Source: Clostridia bacterium (lineage in GTDB: Bacteria > Bacillota > Clostridia > Monoglobales > Monoglobaceae). Taken from it: a stretch of DNA of 64,000 nt. How positions within the stretch are numbered: position 1 is the first letter of the stretch; each line of letters starts with the position of its first letter. This document shows, piece after piece, positions 8,926 through 17,666 of the stretch. The translations under genes and the position numbers were made by a program. Under the pieces are notes generated by a model. The model was not told the origin of the DNA. It saw only the letters and a program-made list of their open reading frames with translations, and searched no databases. The DNA lies in the NCBI GenBank assembly GCA_017622215.1, contig JAGARO010000004.1:186001-250000 (forward strand), written 5' to 3'.

Positions 8926-10169
8926 TAAAAGTTGTAAGCTTTATAAAAGGCTATGTAAAAATTTCCGTGGAGGGTTTTTTCGGAGAACGATTTTTAAACC
9001 TTATGAACACAGCAAATGTACCCATGTGGGACATCGAAAAAATAAATGGGACATGTATTTTTTTGAAGATTAAAATTGAGGATTTTAAAAAGGTCAGGAA
9101 GATTGCAAGAAAGACAAAATCCAGGATAAAAATAAAGGAAAGAACAGGACTGCCCTTTTTTCTTCACAGATATAAGAAAAGACGATTTTCCCTTGTTGCA
9201 ATAGTAATCTGTATAGTAATTGCAGTATATTATAATACACATTTTATGGGGATAACAGTAAGAGGAACGGAGCGAATTCCCGAAAGGGAAATTATAGATG
9301 AACTTAAAACTTTAGGTGTTCATATAGGAATGCCCATAAAGGAGCTTGACAGAGTAAAAATAAAAAATGAAATGATGGTTTTGGATGATGATATTGCATG
9401 GATAGGAATAAACCCAAAAGGTTCAAGGCTTTATATAGATGTAACAGAGCGAAAGGAAAAAGAGGGAATAATTGACGATTCAGTAGCCTGCGATATTGTT
9501 GCGGGACATAAGGGAGTCATAAAGGATTTGAGGATAAGAGAGGGACAGACGGTGGTAAGAGTCAATGACGCTGTGGAGGAGGGGGACCTGCTTGTATCGG
9601 GAGTTATTGACAGTATGAAAGTAGGAATGAGAAATGTTCACGCAAGGGGTGAAGTTTTTGCTGAAACCTATTATAAGGAAAAAGATAGCTTTTTCTTAAG
9701 AGAAATAGTACCAGAAGAAACAGGACGGAAACAAAAGGTAACATTTTTGGAATATAAGGGCAATAAAGTGCAACTTTCGGGGAAAAAAGGGCTTAAATAC
9801 CCTGACGGAAATTGTCGGATTTTGAGGAAAGACTACGAAATTTTAGGAATTTTCCCGATTTCAATAATAGAATATGAGTATAGAGAAACGAAGCAAGCTG
9901 AGGTTGTAAAAAGCGAAAAAGAGACCATAGAAAAGGGAATAGAAGAGCTTAAGGAACGGATAAAATCACAGCTTGGAGTGAATACAGAAATAAGAGATAT
10001 AAAGTCAGATTATGTCATAAAAAATAAAAATGAAATAGAAATAACTGTCGAATTTTGTTGCTTTGAGGACATAGCTCTGGAAAAATATACGGAAAAAATA
10101 GATTTTAAGTCGAAAAATGGAGGAATAGACAACGAAAATCAGGGAAAAAATAAAAAGAAAAGTCCCTGA
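8922..10169 (+). CDS. yqfD: Sporulation protein YqfD
   Basis: YqfD is a mother-cell sporulation protein with a cytoplasmic N-terminus, one membrane span and a large extracytoplasmic region. A basic segment (HRYKKRRFSLVAI) leads into a transmembrane helix at about residues 90-106. The following region begins ITVRGTERIPEREIIDEL, which resembles a POTRA-type fold. The C-terminal region is rich in charged residues. The length of 415 residues fits the family. The start overlaps the yqfC stop, and together they form a two-gene operon followed by a new promoter for phoH. Its exact role in spore assembly is unknown. Confidence 0.88.
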   Translation: MIKVVSFIKGYVKISVEGFFGERFLNLMNTANVPMWDIEKINGTCIFLKIKIEDFKKVRKIARKTKSRIKIKERTGLPFFLHRYKKRRFSLVAIVICIVIAVYYNTHFMGITVRGTERIPEREIIDELKTLGVHIGMPIKELDRVKIKNEMMVLDDDIAWIGINPKGSRLYIDVTERKEKEGIIDDSVACDIVAGHKGVIKDLRIREGQTVVRVNDAVEEGDLLVSGVIDSMKVGMRNVHARGEVFAETYYKEKDSFFLREIVPEETGRKQKVTFLEYKGNKVQLSGKKGLKYPDGNCRILRKDYEILGIFPISIIEYEYRETKQAEVVKSEKETIEKGIEELKERIKSQLGVNTEIRDIKSDYVIKNKNEIEITVEFCCFEDIALEKYTEKIDFKSKNGGIDNENQGKNKKKSP

Positions 10170-10173
10170 AAGA

Positions 10174-10202
10174 TTGACAAAACAGCCATTTTGAATTATG
10201 AT
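10174..10202 (+). promoter_or_regulatory. Sigma-A-type promoter for phoH-ybeY-era
   Basis: TTGACA (10174-10179), a 17-base spacer, then TATGAT (10197-10202). It starts just after the yqfD stop at 10169 and leaves a leader of roughly 58 bases before phoH. Confidence 0.75.
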
Positions 10203-10267
10203 AAAAGATAGGTAATTATGGGCAAAATCTCATAAAAACGGGGAAGAAAAACGAAGGAGAACTTTAT

Positions 10268-11269
10268 ATGGAACGCCACATAGAAGTTGAAAAAATGGAC
10301 ACTTTAATTACAGTTTTCGGAAGCTTTGACGAAAATGTAAAACTTATCGAAAAATTCTTTGATGTCGCAATAATTAACAGGGGCTCCGAGATAAAAATCG
10401 GGGGTGAGCCTGAGAATGTTGATAAGGCAATTAAGGTTATTCAGAACCTTATCGGGCTTGTGAATGACGGGAACGCTGTTGGGGAACAGGAAGTAAGATA
10501 TGTCATTGACCAGGTCAGCGAGGGCAACGAAGAAGAGCTTGAGGATTTAGGTAAGGACTGTGTCTGCATAACTTCAAGGGGTGTGCCAATTAAAGCGAAA
10601 ACTTTTGGTCAGAAAAAGTATATAGAAATGATTGAAAAGAACCCTATTGTGTTCGGTATCGGCCCTGCGGGAACAGGTAAAACCTATCTTGCGGTAGCTA
10701 TGGCGGTCAAGGCTTTTAAGAACCGTGAGGTAAGTAAAATTATTCTTACAAGACCTGCAGTTGAAGCAGGAGAAAAGCTTGGCTTTCTCCCTGGGGATAT
10801 GCAGGATAAGGTTGACCCATATTTAAGACCTCTTTATGATGCCTTGGGAGATATGCTTGGTGGAGAGGCATTTCATAAGAATGTAGAAAGAGGACAGATA
10901 GAGGTTGCACCGCTTGCCTATATGCGAGGCAGAACCTTAGACAGTGCCTTTATTATCCTTGACGAAGCACAGAATACAACCCGTGAACAGATGAAGATGT
11001 TTTTAACAAGAATGGGATTTTCTTCAAAAATTGTTGTAACAGGGGATATTACACAGGTTGACCTGCCAAGGGACAAGCAGTCAGGTCTTAAGGACGCAGA
11101 AAGCGTGCTTAAAAATGTTGAGGGAATTGAATTTATGTATCTTTCGGAAAAGGACGTTGTAAGACATCCGCTGGTACAGAGAATTGTTAAGGCATACGAA
11201 AAGAAGGATATACAAAGAGAAAAGGAAAATAAACCAAAGAGGTATCAGGTAAGAAGATATGAAGGTTAG
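10268..11269 (+). CDS. phoH: PhoH family ATPase
   Basis: This is a cytoplasmic P-loop protein of the PhoH family, linked by context to RNA metabolism because it usually sits beside ybeY. The N-terminal 110 residues form the small RNA-binding-like domain common in Firmicute PhoH. Walker A (GPAGTGKTYLA) lies at about residues 131-141, Walker B (FIILDEAQNTT) near 234-244, and VTGDITQVDLP follows. The length of 333 residues is normal. It has a strong GGAG ribosome binding site and overlaps ybeY by 11 bases. The phoH-ybeY-era order is conserved in Firmicutes and suggests a joint role in 16S rRNA processing. Confidence 0.93.
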   Translation: MERHIEVEKMDTLITVFGSFDENVKLIEKFFDVAIINRGSEIKIGGEPENVDKAIKVIQNLIGLVNDGNAVGEQEVRYVIDQVSEGNEEELEDLGKDCVCITSRGVPIKAKTFGQKKYIEMIEKNPIVFGIGPAGTGKTYLAVAMAVKAFKNREVSKIILTRPAVEAGEKLGFLPGDMQDKVDPYLRPLYDALGDMLGGEAFHKNVERGQIEVAPLAYMRGRTLDSAFIILDEAQNTTREQMKMFLTRMGFSSKIVVTGDITQVDLPRDKQSGLKDAESVLKNVEGIEFMYLSEKDVVRHPLVQRIVKAYEKKDIQREKENKPKRYQVRRYEG

Positions 11270-11744
11270 TTTCAGAAACGAACAGGATAAAATTAAAGTA
11301 ACATTCACATTAAAAAGACTCATAAAAAAGGCTCTTAAAACAGGACTTTCAGTTATGGGCTGGGACAGCAGGGCTGACATAAGCGTTATGTTTACAGATA
11401 ATGAGGGAATCAGGGTTTTAAACCGTGAGCACCGTGAAATAGACAGAGAAACAGACGTTCTCTCCTTTCCGCTTATAGAGTATGATGAAAAGGGAGAGTA
11501 CATAGAAAGCTCCCTTGACTACAGCGAAAAAGGAAATCTCTGTATGGGAGATATAGTTTTATCACTTGAAAAGGCACTATCACAGGCGGAGGAATACGGA
11601 CATTCCTTTGAGAGAGAAACAGGATTTTTGACTGTGCATTCACTTCTTCATCTTATGGGCTATGACCATATGACAGAGGAAGAAGAAAAAGAAATGTTTA
11701 CATTCCAGAAAGAAATTTTAGATAAAATGGGACTAAAAAGATAG
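11259..11744 (+). CDS. ybeY: Endoribonuclease YbeY (rRNA maturation factor)
   Basis: YbeY is a zinc-dependent single-strand endoribonuclease required for 16S rRNA 3' maturation and ribosome quality control. The metal-binding motif HSLLHLMGYDH is at about residues 127-137 and shows the H-x3-H-x5-H pattern. NREHREIDRETDVLSFP in the middle is also typical. The length of 161 residues is standard. The start overlaps phoH, and era follows after 15 bases, so the three form an rRNA-processing operon. Confidence 0.95.
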   Translation: MKVSFRNEQDKIKVTFTLKRLIKKALKTGLSVMGWDSRADISVMFTDNEGIRVLNREHREIDRETDVLSFPLIEYDEKGEYIESSLDYSEKGNLCMGDIVLSLEKALSQAEEYGHSFERETGFLTVHSLLHLMGYDHMTEEEEKEMFTFQKEILDKMGLKR

Positions 11745-11759
11745 ATTGAGGTAGAAAAA

Positions 11760-12644
11760 ATGAAATCAGGATTTATTGCTATAACAGGCAGACCGAATGC
11801 GGGAAAATCAACCCTCCTTAACAGAATAATCGGAGAAAAGGTTGCAATTGTTTCCAACAAACCACAGACTACAAGAACAAAAATCCAGGGTGTATATACA
11901 GACGAAAGCTGTCAGCTCATTTTAATTGACACCCCGGGTATTCATAAGCCAAGAACTAAGCTTGGGGAAAAGATGGAGAAGTATATCTACACAGCAACAC
12001 AGGATATCGACCTCCTTATTTATGTGGTGGACTGCGGTCTTTTTGAAAATGAATATGAAAAGGAAAGGGTTGCGCTTCAGGGACTTAAAAAGTCAGATGT
12101 TCCTGTTTTACTTGTTGTAAACAAGGTGGACACTCTCCCAAAGCTTGAACTTCTTCCTATAATCGACAGATTAAGCAGTCTTTACGAATTTGCAGGCATC
12201 GTGCCTGTTTCGGCGAGAAAGGGCGACAATATGGAGGCTCTTATTGAGGAGATTAAAAAGTTCCTCCCTGAAGGACCTAAATTCTTCCCTGACGATACTT
12301 TAACTGACCAGCCTGAAAAGGTTATTGTGGCTGAATATATAAGAGAAAAGGCACTCCGTCTTTTAAATCAGGAAATTCCTCACGGAATTGCCGTTGAAAT
12401 TGAAAAGATGAAGCAGAGAGATGACGGACTTTACGATATAAGCGCCGCAATATACTGCGAAAGAGATTCCCATAAGGCTATTATTATCGGCAGAAAGGGC
12501 GAAAAGCTTAAGCAGATTGGAACCCGTGCAAGACAGGATATCGAAAAGTTTTTAGATGAACAGGTAAACCTTAAGCTCTGGGTTAAGGTTAAGCCTGACT
12601 GGAGAAACAAGGAAGCCTTTATGAACACAATCGGCTTCGAATAA
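11760..12644 (+). CDS. era: GTPase Era
   Basis: Era is a Ras-like GTPase that binds the 3' end of 16S rRNA and assists 30S subunit assembly. The G1 motif GRPNAGKST is at residues 10-18, G3 (DTPG) near 58-61 and G4 (NKVD) near 120-123. A C-terminal KH domain contains IIGRKGEKLKQIG near residues 241-253. The length of 294 residues is normal. It is followed by a hairpin with a T-run and then by the small yqzL gene, the order seen in Bacillus. Confidence 0.97.
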   Translation: MKSGFIAITGRPNAGKSTLLNRIIGEKVAIVSNKPQTTRTKIQGVYTDESCQLILIDTPGIHKPRTKLGEKMEKYIYTATQDIDLLIYVVDCGLFENEYEKERVALQGLKKSDVPVLLVVNKVDTLPKLELLPIIDRLSSLYEFAGIVPVSARKGDNMEALIEEIKKFLPEGPKFFPDDTLTDQPEKVIVAEYIREKALRLLNQEIPHGIAVEIEKMKQRDDGLYDISAAIYCERDSHKAIIIGRKGEKLKQIGTRARQDIEKFLDEQVNLKLWVKVKPDWRNKEAFMNTIGFE

Positions 12645-12662
12645 CAATTTTTTACAGCATAT

Positions 12663-12706
12663 AAAATACCCCTTTGTGAAAACTATGTTAAAAGGGGGTA
12701 TTTTTT
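12663..12706 (+). terminator. Hairpin with T-run between era and yqzL (terminator or attenuator)
   Basis: AAAATACCCCTTT (12663-12675) pairs with AAAGGGGGTATTTT (12691-12704) with one bulged base. The 3' arm is followed by six T residues ending at 12706, directly before the yqzL ATG. The arm also contains the only purine-rich ribosome binding site for yqzL. Confidence 0.8.
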
Positions 12707-12844
12707 ATGAAGGACTTAAAGGAAATGTACTGGGAGCACTTTGAAAAAACAGGCAGTATCCAGGCGTATCTTAACTATAAGACCTGCGGAGGTGAGGAAA
12801 GTGGAACAGCTTCGGACCGAGGGGATAATAACGAAACAGGTTAA
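12707..12844 (+). CDS. yqzL: YqzL family small protein
   Basis: This small gene encodes 45 residues beginning MKDLKEMYWEHFEKTGSIQ. It matches the YqzL family in length, in the W-x2-F-x3-G start pattern followed by AYLNYK, and in its location between era and recO, as in Bacillus. The function is unknown. The ATG at 12707 follows AGGGGG at 12693-12698, which lies in the 3' arm of the upstream hairpin. The last 44 bases overlap recO in another frame; the second half of the protein (after LNYK) is therefore shaped by the recO leader and may not be conserved. Confidence 0.75.
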   Translation: MKDLKEMYWEHFEKTGSIQAYLNYKTCGGEESGTASDRGDNNETG

Positions 12845-13538
12845 GTACGGCGACAACAGCCGTATTTACACCATTATAACCAAGGATTTCGGAAAGATTT
12901 CTGCAATAGGCAGATATAAAACAGGAAAAAAATTAAATACTGACCTCCAGCTTTTAACATACAGTAATTTCGAATTATTCTTGGGCACAAAAAGTATGTA
13001 CCGCATAAACGAAACGTCCACTGTTGAGCCTTTTAAGAATTTGAGGGAGTCCCTTGAGGGCTTTGCCTACGGGAGCTATTTTGCTGAGATTGCAAACCGT
13101 GTTTCTGTAGAAAACAGTCCCGATGAGGAATTTTTAAGACTTTTTTTGAATTGTCTTTATGCCCTTGATAAAGGGATTGAATCTCCTAAAAAGATAAAAA
13201 CAGTTTTTGAACTTAAAACAGCCTCCGTTTGCGGATACACTCCTGATTTATCGGGCTGTAGCCTCTGCGGAAAGGAAATAGTCTTCCTTGACACCCTTTT
13301 GGGAAAGGGGTTCTGCGAAAGCTGTAAGAAAAATCCGCCAAATCTTTTAAGGGTTAACGAAACAGTTGTAAGCGCTATTGAATATATCTGCAGTGTGGAT
13401 ATTAAAAAGATGTTTTCTTTTAATGCCACAGAGGAGCTTATGACATATTTGGGGATTATTTCCGAGGAATACTTAAAAACACAGCTTGACTGTGAATTTA
13501 AAACTCTTGATTATATTAAAAAAATAGAGGAAATGTGA
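12801..13538 (+). CDS. recO: DNA repair protein RecO
   Basis: RecO helps load RecA onto SSB-coated single-stranded DNA in the RecFOR pathway. The N-terminal OB-fold begins EGIITKQVKYGDNSRIYTI. A zinc-finger-like cluster of cysteines (CGYTPDLSGCSLCG then CESCKK) lies at about residues 143-175. I chose the GTG at 12801 because GGAGGTGAGG at 12788-12797 directly precedes it and the protein then starts at the usual RecO N-terminus. Upstream in-frame codons lie inside yqzL and lack a site. This gives 245 residues, normal for the family. The stop overlaps the next gene (TGATG). Confidence 0.93.
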   Translation: MEQLRTEGIITKQVKYGDNSRIYTIITKDFGKISAIGRYKTGKKLNTDLQLLTYSNFELFLGTKSMYRINETSTVEPFKNLRESLEGFAYGSYFAEIANRVSVENSPDEEFLRLFLNCLYALDKGIESPKKIKTVFELKTASVCGYTPDLSGCSLCGKEIVFLDTLLGKGFCESCKKNPPNLLRVNETVVSAIEYICSVDIKKMFSFNATEELMTYLGIISEEYLKTQLDCEFKTLDYIKKIEEM

Positions 13539-14185
13539 TGAAAGATAAAATTATAAAATTTTTAACTGAAAACGGCGCAGGGGAAGTTGGTTTTGCAAAG
13601 GCAAAGGAAAATGAATTTGGTCTTCCCTACTCAATATCCTTTGATATACCGCTGTCTCTGGCTGTGGTTGAGGGAATTACAGACAAGCCTACCCATACAT
13701 ATTTTCACCATTACAGAACTGTGAATACTCTTATAGACAACCTGTCCTTAAGGCTGGGGCTTATGCTTCAGGAGGAGGGCTATCGCTTTGCTTGTGTGCC
13801 TGCATCCCAGTCTGTAAACGGTCTGTCGGGAGTTTACTCCCATAAATACGGGGCTGTGCAAGCAGGTCTCGGGGTAATCGGCAAAAGCGGTCTTTTCGTT
13901 TCAGAAAGGTTTGGCCCCTCGGTAAGACTTGGCACAATCCTTACGGACTGCGAGTTTGACACAGAGGAAGTTAAGCCGGTTTCAGGCTGTGGGGACTGTG
14001 ATTTGTGCGTTAAAGCCTGCCCTGCTATGGCTATTACGGGTCAGCATTGGGCGCCTGATGAGGAAAGAGAAAAAATCATTGACGCAAAGGCTTGCTCCGA
14101 CTATATGAAGAAGGCATTTCAGCATATCGGACGGGGAGCTGTCTGCGGAGTTTGTATGAGAGTTTGCCCTAAAAATAAAAGATAA
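13538..14185 (+). CDS. QueG-like 4Fe-4S protein (short epoxyqueuosine-reductase-like)
   Basis: This protein of 215 residues has two ferredoxin-type clusters at its C-terminus: CGDCDLCVKACP near residues 150-161, then a cysteine in KACSDY and CGVCMRVCP near 200-208. The region before them (QAGLGVIGKSGLFVSERFGPSVRLG) resembles the cobalamin-binding core of epoxyqueuosine reductase QueG. It is much shorter than QueG (about 300-380 residues) and lacks the C-terminal HEAT-like region. It may be a distinct reductase, so the substrate should be left open. The ATG at 13538 shares its A with the recO stop, and GAGG at 13527-13530 is well placed. A terminator follows. Confidence 0.7.
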   Translation: MKDKIIKFLTENGAGEVGFAKAKENEFGLPYSISFDIPLSLAVVEGITDKPTHTYFHHYRTVNTLIDNLSLRLGLMLQEEGYRFACVPASQSVNGLSGVYSHKYGAVQAGLGVIGKSGLFVSERFGPSVRLGTILTDCEFDTEEVKPVSGCGDCDLCVKACPAMAITGQHWAPDEEREKIIDAKACSDYMKKAFQHIGRGAVCGVCMRVCPKNKR

Positions 14186-14191
14186 ATTTCG

Positions 14192-14227
14192 GCATCTGTG
14201 AAAAAATCCTTCACAGGTGCTTTTTTT
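14192..14227 (+). terminator. Intrinsic terminator after the QueG-like gene
   Basis: An 11-bp stem (GCATCTGTGAA with TTCACAGGTGC, one G-T pair, 14192-14220) is followed by seven T residues at 14221-14227. It ends the unit that includes recO. Confidence 0.9.
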
Positions 14228-14240
14228 GTGGGTTTTTTCC

Positions 14241-14269
14241 TTGACGAAGGCTGGTAAAAGTGGTAAAAT
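14241..14269 (+). promoter_or_regulatory. Sigma-A-type promoter for the methyltransferase/ECF unit
   Basis: TTGACG (14241-14246), a 17-base spacer, then TAAAAT (14264-14269). Transcription should start near 14276, which excludes the further-upstream start codon at 14217 for the next gene. Confidence 0.8.
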
Positions 14270-14297
14270 TATTGTATTAGTGAAAATGGGTGATTTT

Positions 14298-15164
14298 ATG
14301 TTTTTATCAGATAAATGGGAGGATTATCAGCTCCTTGATACAGAATACGGTGAGAAGCTTGAACGCTGGGGCAAGTATGTCTTAAGACGCCCTGACCCGC
14401 AGATTGTGTGGGGCAAAGGTGAACACGGTCCTGAGTGGGAAAAGGCTGACGCGCGATACTATCGAAGCAATACAGGGGGCGGACACTGGGAAATAAGCAA
14501 ACGCCTGCCTGAAAGCTGGACTATTTCTTACAGAAATCTCACTTTTGGAATTAAAAATATGGGCTTTAAGCATACGGGCATTTTTCCTGAGCAGGCGACT
14601 AACTGGGACTGGTTCTCGGAGATTATCCGTTCATCAGGCAGAAAAGATGTTAACGTCTTAAACCTTTTTGCCTACACAGGCGGGGCTACTATGGCGGCGG
14701 CTGAAGCAGGGGCTTCGGTTTGCCATGTTGACGCCTCAAAGGGTATGGTTGCCTGGGCAAAGGAAAATGCTGTGCTTTCGGGGCTGGCGGACAGACCAAT
14801 CCGTTTTATTGTGGATGACGTTAAGAAGTTTGTGGCAAGGGAAATCCGCCGCGGAAGAAAATATGACGGAATTATTATGGACCCTCCATCATACGGAAGA
14901 GGGCCGACTGGAGAAGTATGGAAGATTGAGGACGAGCTGTTTCCGCTTATACAGATGTGTATGGAAATTTTGTCTGATGAGCCTTTATTCTTCCTTGTAA
15001 ATTCATATACAACAGGTCTCTCGGGCTCTGTTATGAAAAATATTTATAAGCTTACACTTGAAAAAACCTATGGCGGAACTTCGGAAATTGACGAAGTTGG
15101 ATTGCCTGTTAAAAAGGGAGGTCTTGTTCTTCCTTGCGGATATTCTGCAAGGTGGAAAAGATAG
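14298..15164 (+). CDS. Class I SAM-dependent methyltransferase, RlmI/RlmK-like
   Basis: This is a Rossmann-fold methyltransferase of the family that includes the 23S rRNA cytosine methyltransferase RlmI. The SAM-binding motif [18 protein letters not shown] lies near residues 120-137. [15 protein letters not shown] is motif II, and DPPSYGRG near 195 is the catalytic-type motif. The protein has 288 residues and lacks the N-terminal PUA domain of RlmI, so the RNA target is uncertain. The ATG at 14298 is preceded by GGGTGA at 14288-14293 and lies 22 bases after the predicted transcription start. The ecfA1 ATG begins two bases after the stop codon ends. Confidence 0.85.
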   Translation: MFLSDKWEDYQLLDTEYGEKLERWGKYVLRRPDPQIVWGKGEHGPEWEKADARYYRSNTGGGHWEISKRLPESWTISYRNLTFGIKNMGFKHTGIFPEQATNWDWFSEIIRSSGRKDVNVLNLFAYTGGATMAAAEAGASVCHVDASKGMVAWAKENAVLSGLADRPIRFIVDDVKKFVAREIRRGRKYDGIIMDPPSYGRGPTGEVWKIEDELFPLIQMCMEILSDEPLFFLVNSYTTGLSGSVMKNIYKLTLEKTYGGTSEIDEVGLPVKKGGLVLPCGYSARWKR

Positions 15165-15165
15165 A

Positions 15166-16017
15166 ATGGAACCAATTATTCGTACTGAAAACCTTAAATT
15201 TTCATATAAGAATCAGGAAGACGGAAGGACCTATGAAGTCTTAAAGGGGATTGATATGGAAGTCCGAAAGGGCGAATTCCTTTGTGTTCTCGGTCACAAC
15301 GGCTCGGGAAAATCTACCCTTGCAAAGCACTTCAATTCGATTCTTGTGCCAACAGAGGGCAAGGTATTTGTTGGTGATATGGATACCTCTGACGAAGACA
15401 AACTCTTTGATATAAGGCAGCGCGTGGGAATGGTTTTCCAGAATCCTGATAACCAGATTGTAGCTACAATTGTGGAAGAGGATATCGCTTTTGCACCTGA
15501 AAATTTGGGACTTCCCCGTGAGGAAATTATAAGCCGTGTTGACTTTGCTTTAAAGACTGTCAATATGGAGGCATACAGAAACCACGCACCACATAAGCTG
15601 TCAGGGGGACAGAAACAGAGGGTTGCTATCGCAGGGGTTCTTGCCATGATGCCTGAAGTTATTGTTCTTGATGAGCCAACGGCTATGCTTGACCCTGTGG
15701 GAAGAAAAGAAATTATGAACACAATCAAAACCCTTAACAGAGAAAAGGGTATGACAGTTGTTTTAATTACACACTATATGGATGAGGCTGCGGAGGCAGA
15801 CAGAATTCTCGTTATGGACAAGGGCAAAATCAAAATGGAGGGAACGCCTAAAGAGGTGTTTTCAAAGGTTGATGAGGTTAAGGCTATTGGCCTTGACGTG
15901 CCTCAGGCCACAGCTCTTGCCTTTGAACTGAACAAAAACGGTTTTAATCTTCCTCTTGATATTTTAAATACAGAGGATTGTGTATCAAACATAATTAAGG
16001 AACTTGAAAATGATTAA
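15166..16017 (+). CDS. ecfA1: ECF transporter energy-coupling ATPase EcfA1
   Basis: EcfA1 is one of two ATPases that power the energy-coupling-factor transporters, which take up vitamins and metals through interchangeable S components. Walker A (GHNGSGKST) lies at residues 43-51, the Q-loop region is [12 protein letters not shown], the signature is LSGGQKQR near 145, and Walker B is VIVLDEPT. The chosen ATG at 15166 is two bases after the preceding stop; it follows AAGGTGG at 15150-15156 and gives a normal 283-residue protein. It is followed with overlap by ecfA2 and ecfT. No S component gene is present in the window. Confidence 0.95.
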   Translation: MEPIIRTENLKFSYKNQEDGRTYEVLKGIDMEVRKGEFLCVLGHNGSGKSTLAKHFNSILVPTEGKVFVGDMDTSDEDKLFDIRQRVGMVFQNPDNQIVATIVEEDIAFAPENLGLPREEIISRVDFALKTVNMEAYRNHAPHKLSGGQKQRVAIAGVLAMMPEVIVLDEPTAMLDPVGRKEIMNTIKTLNREKGMTVVLITHYMDEAAEADRILVMDKGKIKMEGTPKEVFSKVDEVKAIGLDVPQATALAFELNKNGFNLPLDILNTEDCVSNIIKELEND

Positions 16018-16870
16018 ACTTGAAAATGTAACCTACACTTATTCAGAGGGCGGTCCCTTTCAGATGACTGCTGTGGATAATGTAAACCTTACTATAAATA
16101 AAGATGAGCTTGTTGGTCTTATCGGTCATACAGGCTCGGGAAAATCCACCCTTATACAGATGATGAACGGACTTATCAAGCCTACATCAGGCAGGGTTTT
16201 TGTTGACGGAAAAGAGCTCCACAACAAAAAAACAAAAATGTCCGACATCCGTTTTAAAGTGGGACTTGTTATGCAGTACCCTGAGTATCAGCTTTTTGAG
16301 GAAACTGTTTATAAGGATATTGCTTTTGGCCCCATCAATATGGATTTACCTGATTTTGAAATAAAGCGCAGGGTTGAGTTTGCCTGTGATGCTGTGGGAC
16401 TTGAGAGAGAGCTTCTTGACAAATCGCCTTTTGATTTATCAGGGGGACAGAAACGCCGTGCAGCAATAGCAGGTGTTATTGCTATGCAACCTGAAGTTCT
16501 TATTTTAGACGAGCCTACAGCGGGCCTTGACCCATCAGGCAGAGATGAAATCCTGTACCGCATAAGAGATATGCACAGACGTGCAGGAATGGCTGTGGTT
16601 TTAGTTTCACACAGTATGGAAGATATAGCAAATATGGCTGACCGAATTGTTGTTATGAATAAGGGAAAGGTTGCCCTTGACGGAAAGCCTGCAGAAATTT
16701 TTGGCCGCCGTGAGGAGCTTGAATCCTTTGGACTTTCTGTGCCTCAGGTTACATCAATTACCCATAAGCTTCGTGAAAAGGGTTATGAATTGCCAAAGGG
16801 TATTCATACAGTTTCCGAGGCTGTATATGAAATATTGAAACTTAAAAAGGGGGCGGGAGATAATGTTTAA
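16010..16870 (+). CDS. ecfA2: ECF transporter energy-coupling ATPase EcfA2
   Basis: This is the second ATPase of the ECF module, expected to pair with EcfA1 as a heterodimer below EcfT. Walker A (GHTGSGKST) lies near residues 39-47, the Q-loop region is [13 protein letters not shown], the signature is LSGGQKRR near 143, and Walker B is VLILDEPT. The ATG at 16010 follows AAGGA at 15998-16002 with normal spacing; a TTG at 16004 is too close to that site. The protein has 286 residues. It overlaps the ecfA1 end by 8 bases and the ecfT start by 8 bases. Confidence 0.95.
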   Translation: MIKLENVTYTYSEGGPFQMTAVDNVNLTINKDELVGLIGHTGSGKSTLIQMMNGLIKPTSGRVFVDGKELHNKKTKMSDIRFKVGLVMQYPEYQLFEETVYKDIAFGPINMDLPDFEIKRRVEFACDAVGLERELLDKSPFDLSGGQKRRAAIAGVIAMQPEVLILDEPTAGLDPSGRDEILYRIRDMHRRAGMAVVLVSHSMEDIANMADRIVVMNKGKVALDGKPAEIFGRREELESFGLSVPQVTSITHKLREKGYELPKGIHTVSEAVYEILKLKKGAGDNV

Positions 16871-17666
16871 AGATATTACTTTAGGACAGTTTTTTCCCGG
16901 GGACTCCTTTATTCACAGACTTGACCCACGGACAAAAATCTGTCTTTCCCTGATTTTTATTGTTCTTGTTTTTTTGACAAACAGTATTTTAGGATTTACA
17001 CTTTTAGGTGGATTTATATTGCTTGTGGCAATAATCACAAAAATTCCTCTTAAGTTTATGATAAGAGGACTTAAAACTATTATGTTTTTTATAGTGCTTA
17101 CTGCATTTTTTAACCTGTTTTTATCAACAGGCACAGTTATCTGGCAGTGGCGTTTTCTGAAAATTACTGACAGAGGGTTAGAACTTGCTCTGACTATGAT
17201 TGCAAGGCTTGTGCTTTTGATTTTCGGCACATCAATTTTAACTCTTACAACATCACCTATTGCTTTAACAGACGGGATTGAGGCACTGCTTCGACCATTT
17301 AAGAAAATTAAACTTCCTGTTCACGAACTTGCAATGATGATGACTATTGCCTTAAGATTTATACCTACGCTTATTGACGAAACTGACAAGATAATCAAGG
17401 CGCAGACTGCAAGAGGAACTGACTTTGAGTCGGGAAATCTTATAAGACGGGCTAAGGCTTTAATTCCGATTTTGATTCCCCTTTTTATAAGCTCATTCAG
17501 GAGAGCTGACGATCTGGCTCTTGCAATGGAGTGTCGTTGTTATAACGGCGGGGAAAACAGGACGAGAATGAAAGTCCTTAAAATGAAAGCTATTGATTTT
17601 GTGGGCTGGGGTGTAACCTTTGCCCTTGGGGTTATTGTAATTATACTTAACTATGTGAGGATATAA
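16863..17666 (+). CDS. ecfT: ECF transporter transmembrane protein EcfT
   Basis: EcfT is the membrane scaffold that joins the two ATPases to exchangeable substrate-binding S components. The protein has 267 residues with five or six hydrophobic segments. The coupling-helix motif appears as TARGTDF near residue 182, and a second such motif is the ECRCYNGG segment near 223. Its N-terminus (FIHRLDPRTKICL) is typical of the family. It overlaps ecfA2 and, by one base, truA, which is the standard gene order in Firmicutes. Confidence 0.94.
   Translation: MFKDITLGQFFPGDSFIHRLDPRTKICLSLIFIVLVFLTNSILGFTLLGGFILLVAIITKIPLKFMIRGLKTIMFFIVLTAFFNLFLSTGTVIWQWRFLKITDRGLELALTMIARLVLLIFGTSILTLTTSPIALTDGIEALLRPFKKIKLPVHELAMMMTIALRFIPTLIDETDKIIKAQTARGTDFESGNLIRRAKALIPILIPLFISSFRRADDLALAMECRCYNGGENRTRMKVLKMKAIDFVGWGVTFALGVIVIILNYVRI

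Noticed and set aside
10170-10267. A riboswitch in the phoH leader
   Set aside because: The leader is A-rich, shows a promoter and ribosome binding site, and has no stable stem or known conserved core.
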